Shown: piece after piece, positions 1 to 9,842 of the stretch
How positions within the stretch are numbered: position 1 is the first letter of the stretch
How the letters are laid out: each line of letters begins with the position of its first letter
NCBI RefSeq assembly: GCF_000312425.1
Contig: NZ_HE997181.1
Span: 2,950,729-3,014,728, forward strand
DNA from: Reyranella massiliensis 521
GTDB taxonomy: Bacteria > Pseudomonadota > Alphaproteobacteria > Reyranellales > Reyranellaceae
Length of the DNA: 64,000 nt
Reading direction: 5' to 3'
Made by a program: the position numbers and the translations under genes
The notes under the pieces: model-generated
Databases searched by the model: none
What the model saw: the letters and a program-made list of their open reading frames with translations, nothing else
What the model was told of the DNA's origin: nothing

Positions 1-685
1 AGTCGCGCTCGAAGAGATAGAGGCAGCCTCCCTGGCTGTCGGCAAACACCTGGATCTCGATGTGGCGCGGCCGCGTGAGATACTTCTCGACCAGCACATG
101 GTCGTCGGCGAAGGCGGCCTTCGCTTCGCGCTTAGCGCCCGCCAGCGCGTCGGCAAACTTGTCGGCGCTCTCGACCACGCGCATGCCCTTGCCGCCGCCG
201 CCGGCCGACGCCTTGATCAGCACGGGAAAGCCGATGCGGCCTGCTTCTTTGGCCAGCAGCTCGGGAGACTGGTCGTCGCCGTGATAGCCCGGCACCAGCG
301 GCACCTTGGCCTTCTCCATGATCTTCTTGGCCTCGCTCTTGGAGCCCATGGCGCGGATGGCGGCGGGCGGCGGGCCAATGAAGACGATGCCGGCCTTGGC
401 GCAGGTATCAGCAAAGCCGGCATTCTCCGACAGGAAGCCGTAACCGGGATGGATGGCCTGCGCGCCCGTCCGCTTGGCCGCGTCGATGATCTTCTCGGCG
501 ACGAGGTAGCTCTCGCGGGCGGCCGACGGGCCGATATGCACGGCCTCGTCAGCCATCGCGACGTGCCGGGCATTGCGGTCGGCATCGGAATAGACGGCTA
601 CCGTCTTGATGCCGAGCCGGCGCGCCGTCTTGATGACACGGCAGGCGATCTCGCCACGGTTGGCGATCAGGATCTTGGAAAACAT
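1..685 (-). CDS. mccA: Biotin carboxylase (alpha) subunit of an acyl-CoA carboxylase, probably methylcrotonyl-CoA carboxylase; 3' end outside window
   Basis: Only the first 228 residues are present; the gene runs off the left edge. The N-terminus [17 protein letters not shown] is the classic start of a biotin-carboxylase domain. A glycine-rich ATP-grasp loop ([12 protein letters not shown]) lies near residue 165, followed by [12 protein letters not shown]. The enzyme would carboxylate biotin with ATP and bicarbonate and pass the CO2 to the carboxyltransferase encoded just upstream. Its start codon shares a base with the stop of the crotonase gene (TGATG), so translation is probably coupled. 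The partner at 1476-3083 looks like an MCC beta subunit, which favours methylcrotonyl-CoA; geranyl-CoA or propionyl-CoA carboxylase cannot be excluded from this fragment. Confidence 0.9.
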   Translation of the reverse strand, partial: MFSKILIANRGEIACRVIKTARRLGIKTVAVYSDADRNARHVAMADEAVHIGPSAARESYLVAEKIIDAAKRTGAQAIHPGYGFLSENAGFADTCAKAGIVFIGPPPAAIRAMGSKSEAKKIMEKAKVPLVPGYHGDDQSPELLAKEAGRIGFPVLIKASAGGGGKGMRVVESADKFADALAGAKREAKAAFADDHVLVEKYLTRPRHIEIQVFADSQGGCLYLFERD

Positions 686-1476
686 CAGGCAGCCCACCTC
701 GGCTTACGCTTGTTCAGGAAGGCGCTCATGCCCTCGATCGCTTCTACGGTCATGCATTGCGCGGCAACATGCTCGCCGATCAGGTCGGCGACCCGCGCGT
801 CGTGCGTCATGCCGTCGATCTCGGTGACGAGCTGCTTGACCAGCGTCTGTACCGACGGCGCCCCGCGCTTCAGCTCCCCAGCCAGTTCCGCCACGGTGGC
901 ATCGAGCGCATCGGCATCCACCACCTGGTCGACCAGGCCGATCCGCAAGGCCGTCGCGGCGTCGAAGATCCCGCCATGCATCAGAAGCTGGCGCGCCTTG
1001 CGCGGCCCCACCGCCTGGATCAACACCGGAATGGCGATACCGGCCAGCAGGCCGTTGCGCGCCGAGGTCAAGCCGAAGCGGGCCGTGGACGAGGCCACGG
1101 CAAAATCGCAGGCCAGCATCAGGCCGACACCGCCGCCCACCGCTGCGCCCTGCACGCGGGCAATCGACGGCTTGGGAAAATCGTAGACCGCCTGCACCGC
1201 GCCCATCATGGCATCGGCACCGACCCGCCGAGTGATGGCGTCGAGTTCGGGCCAGGTCAGCACCCAGTTGAAGTCGCCGCCGGCCGAGAAGGCTGGCCCC
1301 TCGCCGGCAACGACCAGCACGCGCACGGTCTCGTCGGCCGCGAACGCTTCGAGGGTGTCAATGATGATGCGGGCGGTGTCGCCGTCGAAGGAGTTCATTT
1401 CCTTCGGCCGGTTGAGGGTGAGCGTCGCCACGCCTCCTTCGACCTTGGTCAGGATGGAAGACGTCATGGTCCGCAT
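685..1476 (-). CDS. Enoyl-CoA hydratase/isomerase (crotonase) family protein with atypical active site
   Basis: A crotonase fold of about 263 residues. The start overlaps the stop of the upstream carboxyltransferase (TGATG at 1474-1478); a second ATG three codons in (1467) is equally possible. Both oxyanion-hole segments are visible (PAFSAGGDF and [10 protein letters not shown]). In a leucine cluster this gene would normally be methylglutaconyl-CoA hydratase (liuC). However, the two positions that carry catalytic glutamates in hydratases appear as serines here: ASSTARFG where hydratases have an AGE-type motif, and GLTSARNG where they have a PE/SE-type motif. The fold is secure but the reaction is not; it may act as an isomerase, thioesterase-like or decarboxylase-like crotonase, or it may be impaired. 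It lies between the two MCC subunits and is surely co-transcribed with them. Confidence 0.88.
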   Translation of the reverse strand: MRTMTSSILTKVEGGVATLTLNRPKEMNSFDGDTARIIIDTLEAFAADETVRVLVVAGEGPAFSAGGDFNWVLTWPELDAITRRVGADAMMGAVQAVYDFPKPSIARVQGAAVGGGVGLMLACDFAVASSTARFGLTSARNGLLAGIAIPVLIQAVGPRKARQLLMHGGIFDAATALRIGLVDQVVDADALDATVAELAGELKRGAPSVQTLVKQLVTEIDGMTHDARVADLIGEHVAAQCMTVEAIEGMSAFLNKRKPRWAA

Positions 1477-3083
1477 CACATCCGGAAGACGCCGAACTTC
1501 GTCTGACCGATCGGCTGGTTCATCGCCGCCGAGAGCCCCAGCGCCAGCGCCATGCGGGTGTCGGCCGGATCGAGGATGCCGTCGTCCCACAGCCGCGCCG
1601 TGGCGTAGTAGGGATGGCCCTCGCGCTCGTACTGGTCGCGGATCGGCTGCTTGAACTTCTCTTCTTCGTCCTTCGACCAGGCGCCGCCCTTGGCCTCGAT
1701 ATTGTCGCGGCGCACCGTTGCGAGCACGCTGGCGGCCTGCTCGCCGCCCATGACCGAGATGCGCGCACTAGGCCACATCCAGAGGAAGCGCGGGCTGTAG
1801 GCGCGGCCGCACATGCCGTAGTTGCCCGCGCCATAGCTGCCGCCGACGATCACCGTGAACTTCGGCACGTTCACGGTCGAAACCGCCGTCACCATCTTGG
1901 CGCCGTCACGAGCGATGCCGCCCGCTTCGTACTTGCGGCCGACCATGAAGCCCGTGATGTTCTGCAGGAAGAGCAGCGGAATGCCGCGCTGGCCGCACAG
2001 TTCGATGAAGTGCGCGGCCTTCAACGCCGATTCGTTGAACAGGATGCCGTTGTTGGCGACGATGCCGATCGGATAGCCCCAGATGCGGGCGAAGCCGGTC
2101 ACGAGCGTCGTGCCGTAGAGGTGCTTGAACTCGTCGAGCTCGCTGCCGTCGACCAGGCGCGCAATGACCTCGCGCATGTCGTAGGGCGTGCGGCTGTCCG
2201 GCGGCACCACGCCGTAAAGCTCATCGGCGGCATAGAGCGGATCGCGCGGCGGCAGCAGCGATGCCGAGGGGTTCTTCTTCCAGTTGAGATTGGCCACGAT
2301 GCGCCGCGCCATGCCCAGCGCATGGCTGTCGTTCTGGGCATAGTGGTCGGCGACGCCCGAGGTGCGGGCATGGACGTCGGCGCCGCCGAGATCCTCGGCG
2401 CTCACCACCTCGCCGATCGCGGCCTTCACGAGCGGCGGGCCGGCCAGGAAGATCGTGCCCTGCTTGCGCACGATGATGGTCTCGTCGCTCATCGCCGGCA
2501 CGTAGGCGCCGCCGGCCGTGCAGGAGCCCATCACGACGGCGATCTGCGGGATGCCCTGCGCCGACATGTTGGCCTGATTGTAGAAGATGCGGCCGAAGTG
2601 GGTCTTGTCCGGAAAGACCTCGGGCCATTGCGGCAGGTTGGCGCCGCCTGAATCGACCATATAGATGCAGGGAAGCCGGTTCTCCATCGCCACTTCCTGG
2701 GCGCGGAGATGTTTCTTCACCGTCATCGGATAGTAGGTGCCGCCCTTCACGGTGGCGTCGTTGCAGACGATCACGCATTCGACGCCGCTGACGCGGCCGA
2801 TGCCGGTGATCACGCCCGCTCCGGGCGCTTCGTTGTCATACATGTCGAGCGCCGCCAGCGGCGACAGTTCGAGAAACGGCGAACCGGGATCGAGCAGCGC
2901 CCGCACCCGCTCACGGGGCAGCAGCTTGCCGCGTGCCACATGGCGTTTGCGCGAGTCCTCACCACCCCCCAGGCGGATCCGGTCGGTGCGCTGGCGCAAA
3001 TCCGAGAGCTGTGCGCGCATCGCCTCGGCATTGCGCTTGAAGGTGTCGGAACGGGTGTCGATCTGGGAAGAAAGTACAGTCAT
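1476..3083 (-). CDS. mccB: Methylcrotonyl-CoA carboxylase carboxyltransferase (beta) subunit
   Basis: A 535-residue carboxyltransferase, the usual MCC beta length. The start chosen ([18 protein letters not shown]) matches the family N-terminus; upstream in-frame codons encode low-complexity sequence without homology. Recognisable stretches are [65 protein letters not shown] and the C-terminal [20 protein letters not shown]. These form the two crotonase-like halves that bind carboxybiotin and the acyl-CoA. It transfers CO2 to 3-methylcrotonyl-CoA to give methylglutaconyl-CoA in leucine breakdown, as a complex with the biotin subunit at the left edge. It is first of three overlapping genes in the leftward run. 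Confidence 0.93.
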   Translation of the reverse strand: MTVLSSQIDTRSDTFKRNAEAMRAQLSDLRQRTDRIRLGGGEDSRKRHVARGKLLPRERVRALLDPGSPFLELSPLAALDMYDNEAPGAGVITGIGRVSGVECVIVCNDATVKGGTYYPMTVKKHLRAQEVAMENRLPCIYMVDSGGANLPQWPEVFPDKTHFGRIFYNQANMSAQGIPQIAVVMGSCTAGGAYVPAMSDETIIVRKQGTIFLAGPPLVKAAIGEVVSAEDLGGADVHARTSGVADHYAQNDSHALGMARRIVANLNWKKNPSASLLPPRDPLYAADELYGVVPPDSRTPYDMREVIARLVDGSELDEFKHLYGTTLVTGFARIWGYPIGIVANNGILFNESALKAAHFIELCGQRGIPLLFLQNITGFMVGRKYEAGGIARDGAKMVTAVSTVNVPKFTVIVGGSYGAGNYGMCGRAYSPRFLWMWPSARISVMGGEQAASVLATVRRDNIEAKGGAWSKDEEEKFKQPIRDQYEREGHPYYATARLWDDGILDPADTRMALALGLSAAMNQPIGQTKFGVFRM

Positions 3084-3139
3084 GTCCGAGCAAAACTGCC
3101 CGGACCGGCGGCCCCGTGCAAGCGAGCGCTTATGCTCGT

Positions 3140-4231
3140 TTAGGGCTGCTGCGGGTTCGGCAGGCGGGACATGACCCGCCAACTCGCGGACTGCTGGACG
3201 AAAGCCCGCTGATTGGCGAGGGCCGCGCCGAAATCAGGATCGCGTTCGGCCTGCTCCTTCAGCACGATTTCGGTGTTCTTGCGAAAGGCGGCCAGCACAT
3301 CTGCCGACCATTCGCGGATCACGACGCCCGACGCCTTGAGCTTTTCCATCGCGATGGCCTGCACATTGGGCGAGCGGCCCAGCATCCAGGCGATATTTGC
3401 CCGGCAAGCGGTTTCTATCTGCACCCGCAACGCCGCCGGCAGCGCCGCCCATTTGTCCTTGCGCATCAGGAAATCGAGCACGGCCGAGGGCTGCTGCCAG
3501 CCCGGCATGTAGTAAGGCAGGCCGAGCTTGTCGAAGCCCAGGGCGGCGTCCATGGCGGGCGTCGACATCTCGCCGCCATCCACGACGCCTTGCTGCAACT
3601 TGTAAAAGAACTCGCCCGGCGGCAGCGGGACCGGCACGGCGCCCATGCGGGCAATCACTTCTGCAGCCATCTTGCCATAGCGCAGACGCTGGCCCTTGAA
3701 GTCGGCCACCGTGTTGACGTCGCTGCGGAACCAGCCGCCACCCTTGGGACCCTGGATCCCGCACGGAATGCCGGCAATGCCCAGCTTCTCGTAGGCCTCG
3801 CGGTGGATGCGGCTGCCGTCGCCCTCCAGCATCCACGAGGTCATGTCCTCCGGGCCGGGGCCGAACGGCACCGTGGCGAAGACCCCGAATACCGGCGCCT
3901 TGGCGGCGGCATAGCCTGACCAGGTGAAGGCGGCCTCGAGGTCGCCATTCTGCAGGGCATCGACCATATCGGCAGTTGGCGTCACCCGCCCCGGCTCGAT
4001 GATCTTGATGGCCAGGGCCCCGCCCGACATGTGTTTGACAGTACGTGTGAAGACGCGAACGCCATCGCCGGAGCCTGGAAGCGCCGGGCTGAAGGCTGTC
4101 TGCATTTGGATGACGCGCCCATATTCGCCAGTTTTTCCAGGCGGTTGGGCTTTATCCTGGGCGACAAAAAGTCCCGCCGCCGCAACCAGCACTGCGGCGA
4201 GGCCAATGACTTTCACTAAGTTACGGCGCAC
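3140..4231 (-). CDS. TRAP transporter solute-binding protein (DctP family), orphan
   Basis: 363 residues starting at a GTG, with an N-terminal hydrophobic segment (residues about 7-24) serving as signal peptide or anchor. The body is DctP-like: [20 protein letters not shown], then FKGQRLRYG near the middle, and a ligand-gating region [16 protein letters not shown]. Such proteins capture carboxylates in the periplasm and hand them to a DctQ/DctM membrane pair. No DctQ or DctM is encoded nearby, so it must pair with a distant permease or act alone. It lies between the acyl-CoA dehydrogenase and mccB, 56 bases from mccB, suggesting the ligand may be a branched carboxylic acid that feeds this cluster. 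The ligand is inference. Confidence 0.85.
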   Translation of the reverse strand: MRRNLVKVIGLAAVLVAAAGLFVAQDKAQPPGKTGEYGRVIQMQTAFSPALPGSGDGVRVFTRTVKHMSGGALAIKIIEPGRVTPTADMVDALQNGDLEAAFTWSGYAAAKAPVFGVFATVPFGPGPEDMTSWMLEGDGSRIHREAYEKLGIAGIPCGIQGPKGGGWFRSDVNTVADFKGQRLRYGKMAAEVIARMGAVPVPLPPGEFFYKLQQGVVDGGEMSTPAMDAALGFDKLGLPYYMPGWQQPSAVLDFLMRKDKWAALPAALRVQIETACRANIAWMLGRSPNVQAIAMEKLKASGVVIREWSADVLAAFRKNTEIVLKEQAERDPDFGAALANQRAFVQQSASWRVMSRLPNPQQP

Positions 4232-4345
4232 GACCGACCATCCGTCGCCCGGCTCTCCCAGCTCCCCCGACCGCTTCTGCGGCCTTATTCACACACCCGA
4301 TAAGCTTTGCACGCGTCGGGGCCAGGAACAAGGAAAAGACGGGCC

Positions 4346-5482
4346 TTACAAAGAACCCAATCCGCGGCCGATCAGGATGCGCTGAACGTCGCTGGTACCC
4401 TCGTAGATCTGGCAGACGCGAACATCCCGCCAGATCTTCTCCACAAGGTAGTCGGAAACGTACCCGTAGCCGCCGTGGATCTGAATGGCGGCCGAGCACA
4501 CCTCCTCGGCCATTTCTGAAGCATATAGCTTGGCCATTGCGGCTTCGGTGAGGCATGGGCGCCCAGCGGCACGCAACGTTGCCGCATGCAGAACCATCTG
4601 CCGGGCGACGGTCACCTTGGTCGCCATGTCGGCCAGCCGGAACTGCACCGCCTGATGGTTGGCGATCGCCGTGCCGAAGGCTACACGCTCGTTGGCGTAG
4701 TTGCGTGCGGCCTCGAACGCCGCCCGCGCCATGCCGACGGCCTGGGCGGCGATACCGATGCGGCCGGCCTCCAGATTGGCCAGCGCAATGCGATAGCCCT
4801 CGCCTTCCGCGCCGAGCAGAGCATCGGCCCCGACCATGCAATTCTCGAAGGCGATCTGACAGGTGTCGGACGATTTCTGACCGAGCTTCTTTTCCACCGA
4901 GGCGACGCGATAGCCGGCCGTCTTGGTTGGCACGATGAAACAGGAGATGCCGCGCTTGGGCGCCGCCGGATCGGTCACGGCAAAGACCAGCGCGACATCG
5001 GCGGTACGGCCCGAGGTGATGAACTGCTTCACACCGTTCAGCACCCAGCCGTTGCCGCGGCGTTCGGCGCGCGTCTTGAGATTGGAGGCGTCAGAACCGG
5101 CGTGCGGCTCGGTCAGGCAAAAGGCGCCCAACATCTCGCCGCGGGCCAGCGGCTTCAGCCAGCGCTCCTTCTGCTCGGGCGAACCGTAGGCCTGCAGCGC
5201 CGCGCAGTCGGGAGAGTTGTTGACGCTCATCACCGTCGACAGGCCGCCGTCTGCCGCTGCGATCTCCTCCAACGCCAAGACGTAGGAGACCATGTCGGAG
5301 CCGGCACCGCCCCATTCCTCCGGCACACACATGCCCATGAAGCCCATGCGGCCCATCTCGGCGAGAAGCGCACGTGGGATCTCGCCCGCAGCCTCCCAGG
5401 CGCGGACATTGGGCAGCACCTGCTCCTGCGCAAAGGCGCGGGCAGTGTCGCGGATCAGGGTCTGTTCTTCGCTGAGCAGCAT
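4346..5482 (-). CDS. Acyl-CoA dehydrogenase (short/branched-chain type)
   Basis: 378 residues, normal for the family. It carries an FAD/substrate-loop signature (CLTEPHAGSDAS near residue 125), then KQFITSGRTADV, ANLEAGRIGIAAQ, and the C-terminal IQIHGGYGYVSDY. The C-terminal YEGTSDVQRILIGR contains the glutamate that serves as catalytic base in short-chain and short-branched-chain dehydrogenases. True isovaleryl-CoA dehydrogenases place their base elsewhere and lack this glutamate, so this is more like a butyryl/2-methylacyl-CoA enzyme, although the mcc neighbours suggest isovaleryl-CoA. It introduces the alpha-beta double bond and passes electrons to ETF. An SDR gene lies 15 bases upstream, and the TRAP binding protein follows downstream. 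Confidence 0.92.
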   Translation of the reverse strand: MLLSEEQTLIRDTARAFAQEQVLPNVRAWEAAGEIPRALLAEMGRMGFMGMCVPEEWGGAGSDMVSYVLALEEIAAADGGLSTVMSVNNSPDCAALQAYGSPEQKERWLKPLARGEMLGAFCLTEPHAGSDASNLKTRAERRGNGWVLNGVKQFITSGRTADVALVFAVTDPAAPKRGISCFIVPTKTAGYRVASVEKKLGQKSSDTCQIAFENCMVGADALLGAEGEGYRIALANLEAGRIGIAAQAVGMARAAFEAARNYANERVAFGTAIANHQAVQFRLADMATKVTVARQMVLHAATLRAAGRPCLTEAAMAKLYASEMAEEVCSAAIQIHGGYGYVSDYLVEKIWRDVRVCQIYEGTSDVQRILIGRGLGSL

Positions 5483-5497
5483 CGGCTTCCGCCCGGG

Positions 5498-6169
5498 TTA
5501 CCAGTCGATCGCGCTGCCATCGTAATTGATGAACCGGCCATTGTCGGCGGGCTTCAGCCCGTCGATCACTTTCACCATGGACGGCACGCTCTCGGCGATG
5601 GTGAGCGTGGCCTGCGCGCCGCCCATGTCGGTCTGCACCCAGCCGGGATGCAGCACCACGCAGGTCACGCCTTTTGCCGCCACATCGCGCGCGACGCAGC
5701 TCCATTCCATGTTCAACGCTGTCTTGCTGGCGCGGTAGGCGTAGCTGCCGCCGCCATTGTTCGCGATGCTGCCCATGCGGCTCGAAATGGCCACCAGCTT
5801 GCGATCCTTCGACCGCGCGACGTGATCGACGAAGGCTCCCGCCATCATCAACGGCGCCAGGGCATTTACCTCAAAAACTTCGCGCCATGTCGCCGGGTCG
5901 ATCTCGCCTAGAGCCGAGGCTCTTCCTGCAGAGATGCCGGCGTTGCAGATCAGCACGTCGATCGGCTCGCCCGACAGCTTCTCCGCCAGAGCCTTGACCG
6001 CCGCGTAGTCGGTGACTTCGAGCTTGTGGGCGTGGATGTCGCCCTCGACGTCCTTCAACGCTTCAGGCTTGCGGGCACAGGCGTGGATCTTCCAGCCCTT
6101 GGCTGCGTATTGCTTCACGAAGTCGAGGCCAAGGCCACGCGCGGCGCCGGTGATCAGAACGGTACTCAT
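5498..6169 (-). CDS. Short-chain dehydrogenase/reductase (SDR)
   Basis: A classical SDR of 223 residues. It shows the cofactor motif TGAARGLG (7-14), CNAG (75-78), catalytic Ser130 in ISSRMGS, and Tyr145-x3-Lys149 (YRASK). It resembles the CsgA/C-factor-like group of small SDRs. The nearby C-terminus (NGRFINYDGSAIDW) is typical of that group. It would oxidise or reduce an alcohol/ketone with NAD(P)(H); the substrate is not evident. Its stop lies 15 bases before the acyl-CoA dehydrogenase start, so it probably heads the acyl-CoA operon. smpB lies 22 bases upstream on the same strand. Confidence 0.9.
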   Translation of the reverse strand: MSTVLITGAARGLGLDFVKQYAAKGWKIHACARKPEALKDVEGDIHAHKLEVTDYAAVKALAEKLSGEPIDVLICNAGISAGRASALGEIDPATWREVFEVNALAPLMMAGAFVDHVARSKDRKLVAISSRMGSIANNGGGSYAYRASKTALNMEWSCVARDVAAKGVTCVVLHPGWVQTDMGGAQATLTIAESVPSMVKVIDGLKPADNGRFINYDGSAIDW

Positions 6170-6191
6170 GCGGGGACTCTCCTTCGGAGGT

Positions 6192-6665
6192 TCAGCGGCG
6201 GGTTGACATCAACCGCGCGCGCTGGCGTTGCCAATCACGATCCTTGATGGACTGGCGCTTGTCGTGCGCCTGCTTGCCGGTGACGAGGGCAATCTCGATC
6301 TTGGCGCGGCCGCGCGGATTGAAATAGACCTGCAGCGGCACGACGGTACGGCCTTCGCGCTGGATGGCGCCGATCAGCTTGTTGATCTGCTTGCGATGCA
6401 GCAGCAGCTTCCGCGGCCGCCGCGGCTCGTGGTTGAAACGATTGCCGGAGGCGTAGACCGGGATGTTGGCGTTGACCAGCCAGGCCTCGCCGCCTTCTTC
6501 CGTCACATAGGACTCGGCGATCGTACTGCGCCCGCCGCGCAGCGACTTCACTTCGGTGCCGGTCAGAGCAAGGCCGGCCTCGAAGGTTTCCTCGATGAAG
6601 TAGTTGTGCCGCGCCTTGCGGTTCTGGGCCACAACGGTGCGGTCCAGTTCCGGTTTCTTGGCCAC
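6192..6665 (-). CDS. smpB: SsrA-binding protein SmpB
   Basis: 157 residues, standard length. It opens with [20 protein letters not shown] and continues with [45 protein letters not shown] and the basic tail [18 protein letters not shown]. SmpB binds tmRNA and the stalled ribosome in trans-translation; its basic C-terminal tail enters the empty mRNA channel. The tmRNA gene is not in this window. It follows dapA by 34 bases on the same strand; dapA-smpB adjacency is common in Alphaproteobacteria. Confidence 0.97.
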   Translation of the reverse strand: MAKKPELDRTVVAQNRKARHNYFIEETFEAGLALTGTEVKSLRGGRSTIAESYVTEEGGEAWLVNANIPVYASGNRFNHEPRRPRKLLLHRKQINKLIGAIQREGRTVVPLQVYFNPRGRAKIEIALVTGKQAHDKRQSIKDRDWQRQRARLMSTRR

Positions 6666-6699
6666 AGGACGCTCGTGCTATCGGGACTCTGGAGATCGG

Positions 6700-7578
6700 C
6701 TAGTTGATCAGGCCGGCGTGGATCATCGCCTCGCGCACCTGCTTCTTGGTCGCCTCGGTGCATTCGACGAGAGGCAGACGCATCTTGGCGGCCGACTGCC
6801 CCAGCAGCTCGGCACCGTACTTCACCGGGCCCGGGCTGGTCTCGACGAACAGCGCCTTGTGCAGCGGCATCAGCCGGTCCTGGATCTCGAACACCTTGTC
6901 GAGGTCGCGCTTCTTCCAGGCATCGTGCATGTCGCCGCACAGGCGCGGCGCGATGTTGGCCGTCACCGAGATGCAGCCATCGCCGCCCTGCGCCAGGAAG
7001 CCGACGGCGCTCGCATCCTCGCCGGAAAGCTGGATAAAGCCCTTCTTGGCCTTGAGCTTGGTCAGGGTCGGCCGCGCCATGTCGTAGCTGGCGTCCTTGA
7101 TGCCGATGATGTTCGGGACCTGCGACAGGCGCACCACGGTGTCGACCTGCATGTCGCCGCCGGTCCGCGGCGGTACGTTGTAGAGCAGGATCGGAATATC
7201 GACGGCTTCGGCCACCGCCTTGAAATGCTGGAACAGGCCTTCCTGGGTCGGCTTGTTGTAGTAGGGCACGACCAGCATGGCGGCGTCGGCGCCGGCCTGC
7301 TTGGCGTGGCGAGTGAGTTCGATCGCCTCGTCGGTCGAGTTCGAGCCGGTGCCGGCGATCACCGGAACGCCGGTGCCCTTGGCAGTCTGGATGCAGATGT
7401 CGATGACCCGCTTGTGCTCTTCCATGGAGAGCGTGGGCGATTCGCCGGTCGTGCCGCACGGGACCAGCCCGTCGGTGCCCTCGGCGATCTGCCAGGCCAC
7501 GAACTTCTCGAATCCCTTCTCGTCCACCGACCCGTTCTTGAACGGCGTGATCAGCGCGACGAGCGACCCGGTGAACAT
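6700..7578 (-). CDS. dapA: 4-hydroxy-tetrahydrodipicolinate synthase
   Basis: 292 residues, the usual DapA length. The Schiff-base lysine is Lys161 (IGIKDAS) and the proton-relay tyrosine is Tyr133 (LYNVPPRTGG), identical in number to the E. coli enzyme; Thr43-Thr44 (CGTTGES) complete the triad. It condenses pyruvate with aspartate semialdehyde, the first committed step to diaminopimelate and lysine. It is divergent from the lytic transglycosylase gene across about 110 bases (7579-7688), which must hold promoters for both, so precursor synthesis and murein turnover genes sit side by side. Confidence 0.96.
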   Translation of the reverse strand: MFTGSLVALITPFKNGSVDEKGFEKFVAWQIAEGTDGLVPCGTTGESPTLSMEEHKRVIDICIQTAKGTGVPVIAGTGSNSTDEAIELTRHAKQAGADAAMLVVPYYNKPTQEGLFQHFKAVAEAVDIPILLYNVPPRTGGDMQVDTVVRLSQVPNIIGIKDASYDMARPTLTKLKAKKGFIQLSGEDASAVGFLAQGGDGCISVTANIAPRLCGDMHDAWKKRDLDKVFEIQDRLMPLHKALFVETSPGPVKYGAELLGQSAAKMRLPLVECTEATKKQVREAMIHAGLIN

Positions 7579-7688
7579 GGCTTCCTCCGATTTTGCCTTG
7601 ATAAATTCACTCTAAGCCCCGGGTTAGGCCCCCGCAAGGTGAGCAACTTGCCATTGTGATGCCCCAACTCCCTGCCTACGATTCCTGG

Positions 7689-9842
7689 GTGAAGAAGAAC
7701 AAGTCCTCCCTCCTCCTGCTGGCTCTTCTGACAGCAACGCCTGCTCTGGCTTCCATGGCCAGCGCGCAGAATTTGCGTGACCAGGGCAGCGATCAGCCCG
7801 TCTCCGGCGCCCCCAACACCGGCCTGCGGCGCGTACCGACCGACCATGGCAGCACGCCTCCGTCGGTTCCGGCGCCGGCAACCCCCACCGCCCCTGCGCC
7901 GATCTCCCGGCAAGCCGCACCGCCGCAGGTCGAAAGCAGCGATGTCGCCCAGGCTGCGACGCCGGCCAAGCCGCTGAGCCCGGCCGAGGCTGCGGCCTTC
8001 ACCGCCGCTCTCAAGGCCATCGACGAGAACCGTTGGAGCGATGCGCGCGCGGCGGTTGCCAATTTCCGCCAGCCTCTGCTCGACCGTTACATCACCTGGA
8101 GCATCCTGCGCGCCGCTCCCAAGACCGATGCCGATTTCGCTTCGACCTGGCGCTTCCTGCGGGAGAATGGCGACTGGCCGGAGCCCGAAGTGCTGCGCCG
8201 CCAGGCCGAGGAGCGGATCGCGGCGGAAACACCTGCACAGGAAATCGTCCGCTACTTCACCGCCTTCCCGCCGCTCACCAGCAACGGCCACATGCGCCGT
8301 CTCGAAGCCGCACAGGCCGCGAGCCCCAACGACGTGACCAAGTTTGCGCGTGACACTTGGCAGAATGCGACCCTGCGCAATTCGGACGAGAACGACTTCC
8401 TCAACCGCTACGCCCAGCTCCTGACCGGGCCCGACCATATCGCACGCTTCGACCGCATTCTGCGCAGCGGTCGCGTCGAGGTGGCGCGCGAGCTTCTGTC
8501 GAAGCTGCCGCCGGATTATCAGCCGGTTGCCAGCGCGCGGCTCGCGATGGCAACGCGGGCGGCCGATGCGGCAAAGCTCCTGCGCAACGTGTCAGCCGCA
8601 AAGCTCAACGAGCCCACGCTGCGACTGGAGCGCGTGCAGTGGCTGCGGCGCACCGGCAATCTCGACGAGGCCAAGGCGGCGTTTGCCGGCCCCACCACCA
8701 ATCTGCCCGACGCCTGGTGGAACGAGCGCAATCAACTCGCGCGCGATCTGCTGACAGCGAACCGGCCTGCCGATGCCTACGCGGTCGCGTCGGGCCATAG
8801 CCTCACCAAGGGCGTCGCTTTCGCCGATGCGGAGTTTCTCGCGGGCTGGGTAGCGCTCCGCCAGCTCAAGAAGCCGGCCGACGCGGTGAAGCATTTCCAG
8901 AAGCTGCATGACGGCGTCACGACCGACATTTCCAAGAGCCGCGGCGCCTACTGGCTCGCCCGCGCGCACGAAGCCGCCGGCCGCGCCAAGGAGGCGGGCA
9001 ACTGGTACGCCCGCGCCGCGGGCTACGGCCAGACCTTCTACGGCCAGCTTGCCGCGCGCAAGGCAGCGGCCGGCAGCACGAAGCTGCCCAGCGATCCGGT
9101 CGCGACAGCCACAGAACGCCAGTCGCTCGACGGGCGCGACCTTGCCACGATGGCGCGCTATCTCGGCCAGGCGGGCGACTTCGAGCGTACGCCGCCCTTC
9201 CTGCTGCAGCTCGCCCGGCTGGTGAAGGCACCGGGTGAAACCGCGCTGCTGGCCCAGCTCGCCCTCGACCTGAAGCGTCCGGATGTCGGCCTGACCATCG
9301 CCCGTCGCGCGCCGCAGAACGGCGTGACCTTGTTCGATGCAGCCTTCCCCGTGGTCGATCTCGGTGCCACCGGCTCGGTCGAGCGCGCCCTCGCCCTGGC
9401 GCTGACGCGGCAGGAGAGTTCGTTCAACGCTGCCGCCGTCTCGTCCTCCGGCGCCCTCGGCCTGATGCAGCTCCTGCCCGGCACAGCCCGCGACGTCGCC
9501 GGCCGGCTCGGCGTGCCCTTCATCCAGGACAGGCTGACGCGCGATCCCGCCTACAACGTCCAGCTCGGCAGTCAGTATCTCGCGGAGATGCTTCAACGCT
9601 TCGGCGGCTCCTACGAGATTGCGCTCGCCGCCTACAATGCGGGTCCCAACCGCGTCGCGCGCTGGATGGAGTCCATGGGTGATCCGCGCACCAGCAAGAT
9701 CGATATGGTCGACTGGATCGAGAGCATCCCCTTCCGCGAGACGCGCGACTACGTTCAGCGCATCATGGAAGGTACTACCGTCTACCGCGATCGCCTGAAC
9801 GGCCAGGTCCGCACCGTGCCGCCGGCGCTGGGCCGCTCCTAG
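7689..9842 (+). CDS. slt: Soluble lytic murein transglycosylase (Slt70-like)
   Basis: About 717 residues from the GTG at 7689, chosen because it puts a clean signal peptide first (MKKNKSS, then a leucine-rich core ending at SMASAQ); an in-frame ATG lies at 7656. A Pro/Ala-rich linker (about residues 45-85) is followed by a long helical-repeat superhelix (about 90-540) and a C-terminal SLT domain. That domain has the catalytic glutamate in TRQESSFNAAAVSSSGALGL, then MQLLPGTARDVA and AAYNAGPNRVARW. It cleaves peptidoglycan between MurNAc and GlcNAc, forming anhydroMurNAc ends in the periplasm. Its stop codon and that of the convergent aldo/keto reductase gene share bases (CTAG). Confidence 0.95.
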   Translation: MKKNKSSLLLLALLTATPALASMASAQNLRDQGSDQPVSGAPNTGLRRVPTDHGSTPPSVPAPATPTAPAPISRQAAPPQVESSDVAQAATPAKPLSPAEAAAFTAALKAIDENRWSDARAAVANFRQPLLDRYITWSILRAAPKTDADFASTWRFLRENGDWPEPEVLRRQAEERIAAETPAQEIVRYFTAFPPLTSNGHMRRLEAAQAASPNDVTKFARDTWQNATLRNSDENDFLNRYAQLLTGPDHIARFDRILRSGRVEVARELLSKLPPDYQPVASARLAMATRAADAAKLLRNVSAAKLNEPTLRLERVQWLRRTGNLDEAKAAFAGPTTNLPDAWWNERNQLARDLLTANRPADAYAVASGHSLTKGVAFADAEFLAGWVALRQLKKPADAVKHFQKLHDGVTTDISKSRGAYWLARAHEAAGRAKEAGNWYARAAGYGQTFYGQLAARKAAAGSTKLPSDPVATATERQSLDGRDLATMARYLGQAGDFERTPPFLLQLARLVKAPGETALLAQLALDLKRPDVGLTIARRAPQNGVTLFDAAFPVVDLGATGSVERALALALTRQESSFNAAAVSSSGALGLMQLLPGTARDVAGRLGVPFIQDRLTRDPAYNVQLGSQYLAEMLQRFGGSYEIALAAYNAGPNRVARWMESMGDPRTSKIDMVDWIESIPFRETRDYVQRIMEGTTVYRDRLNGQVRTVPPALGRS

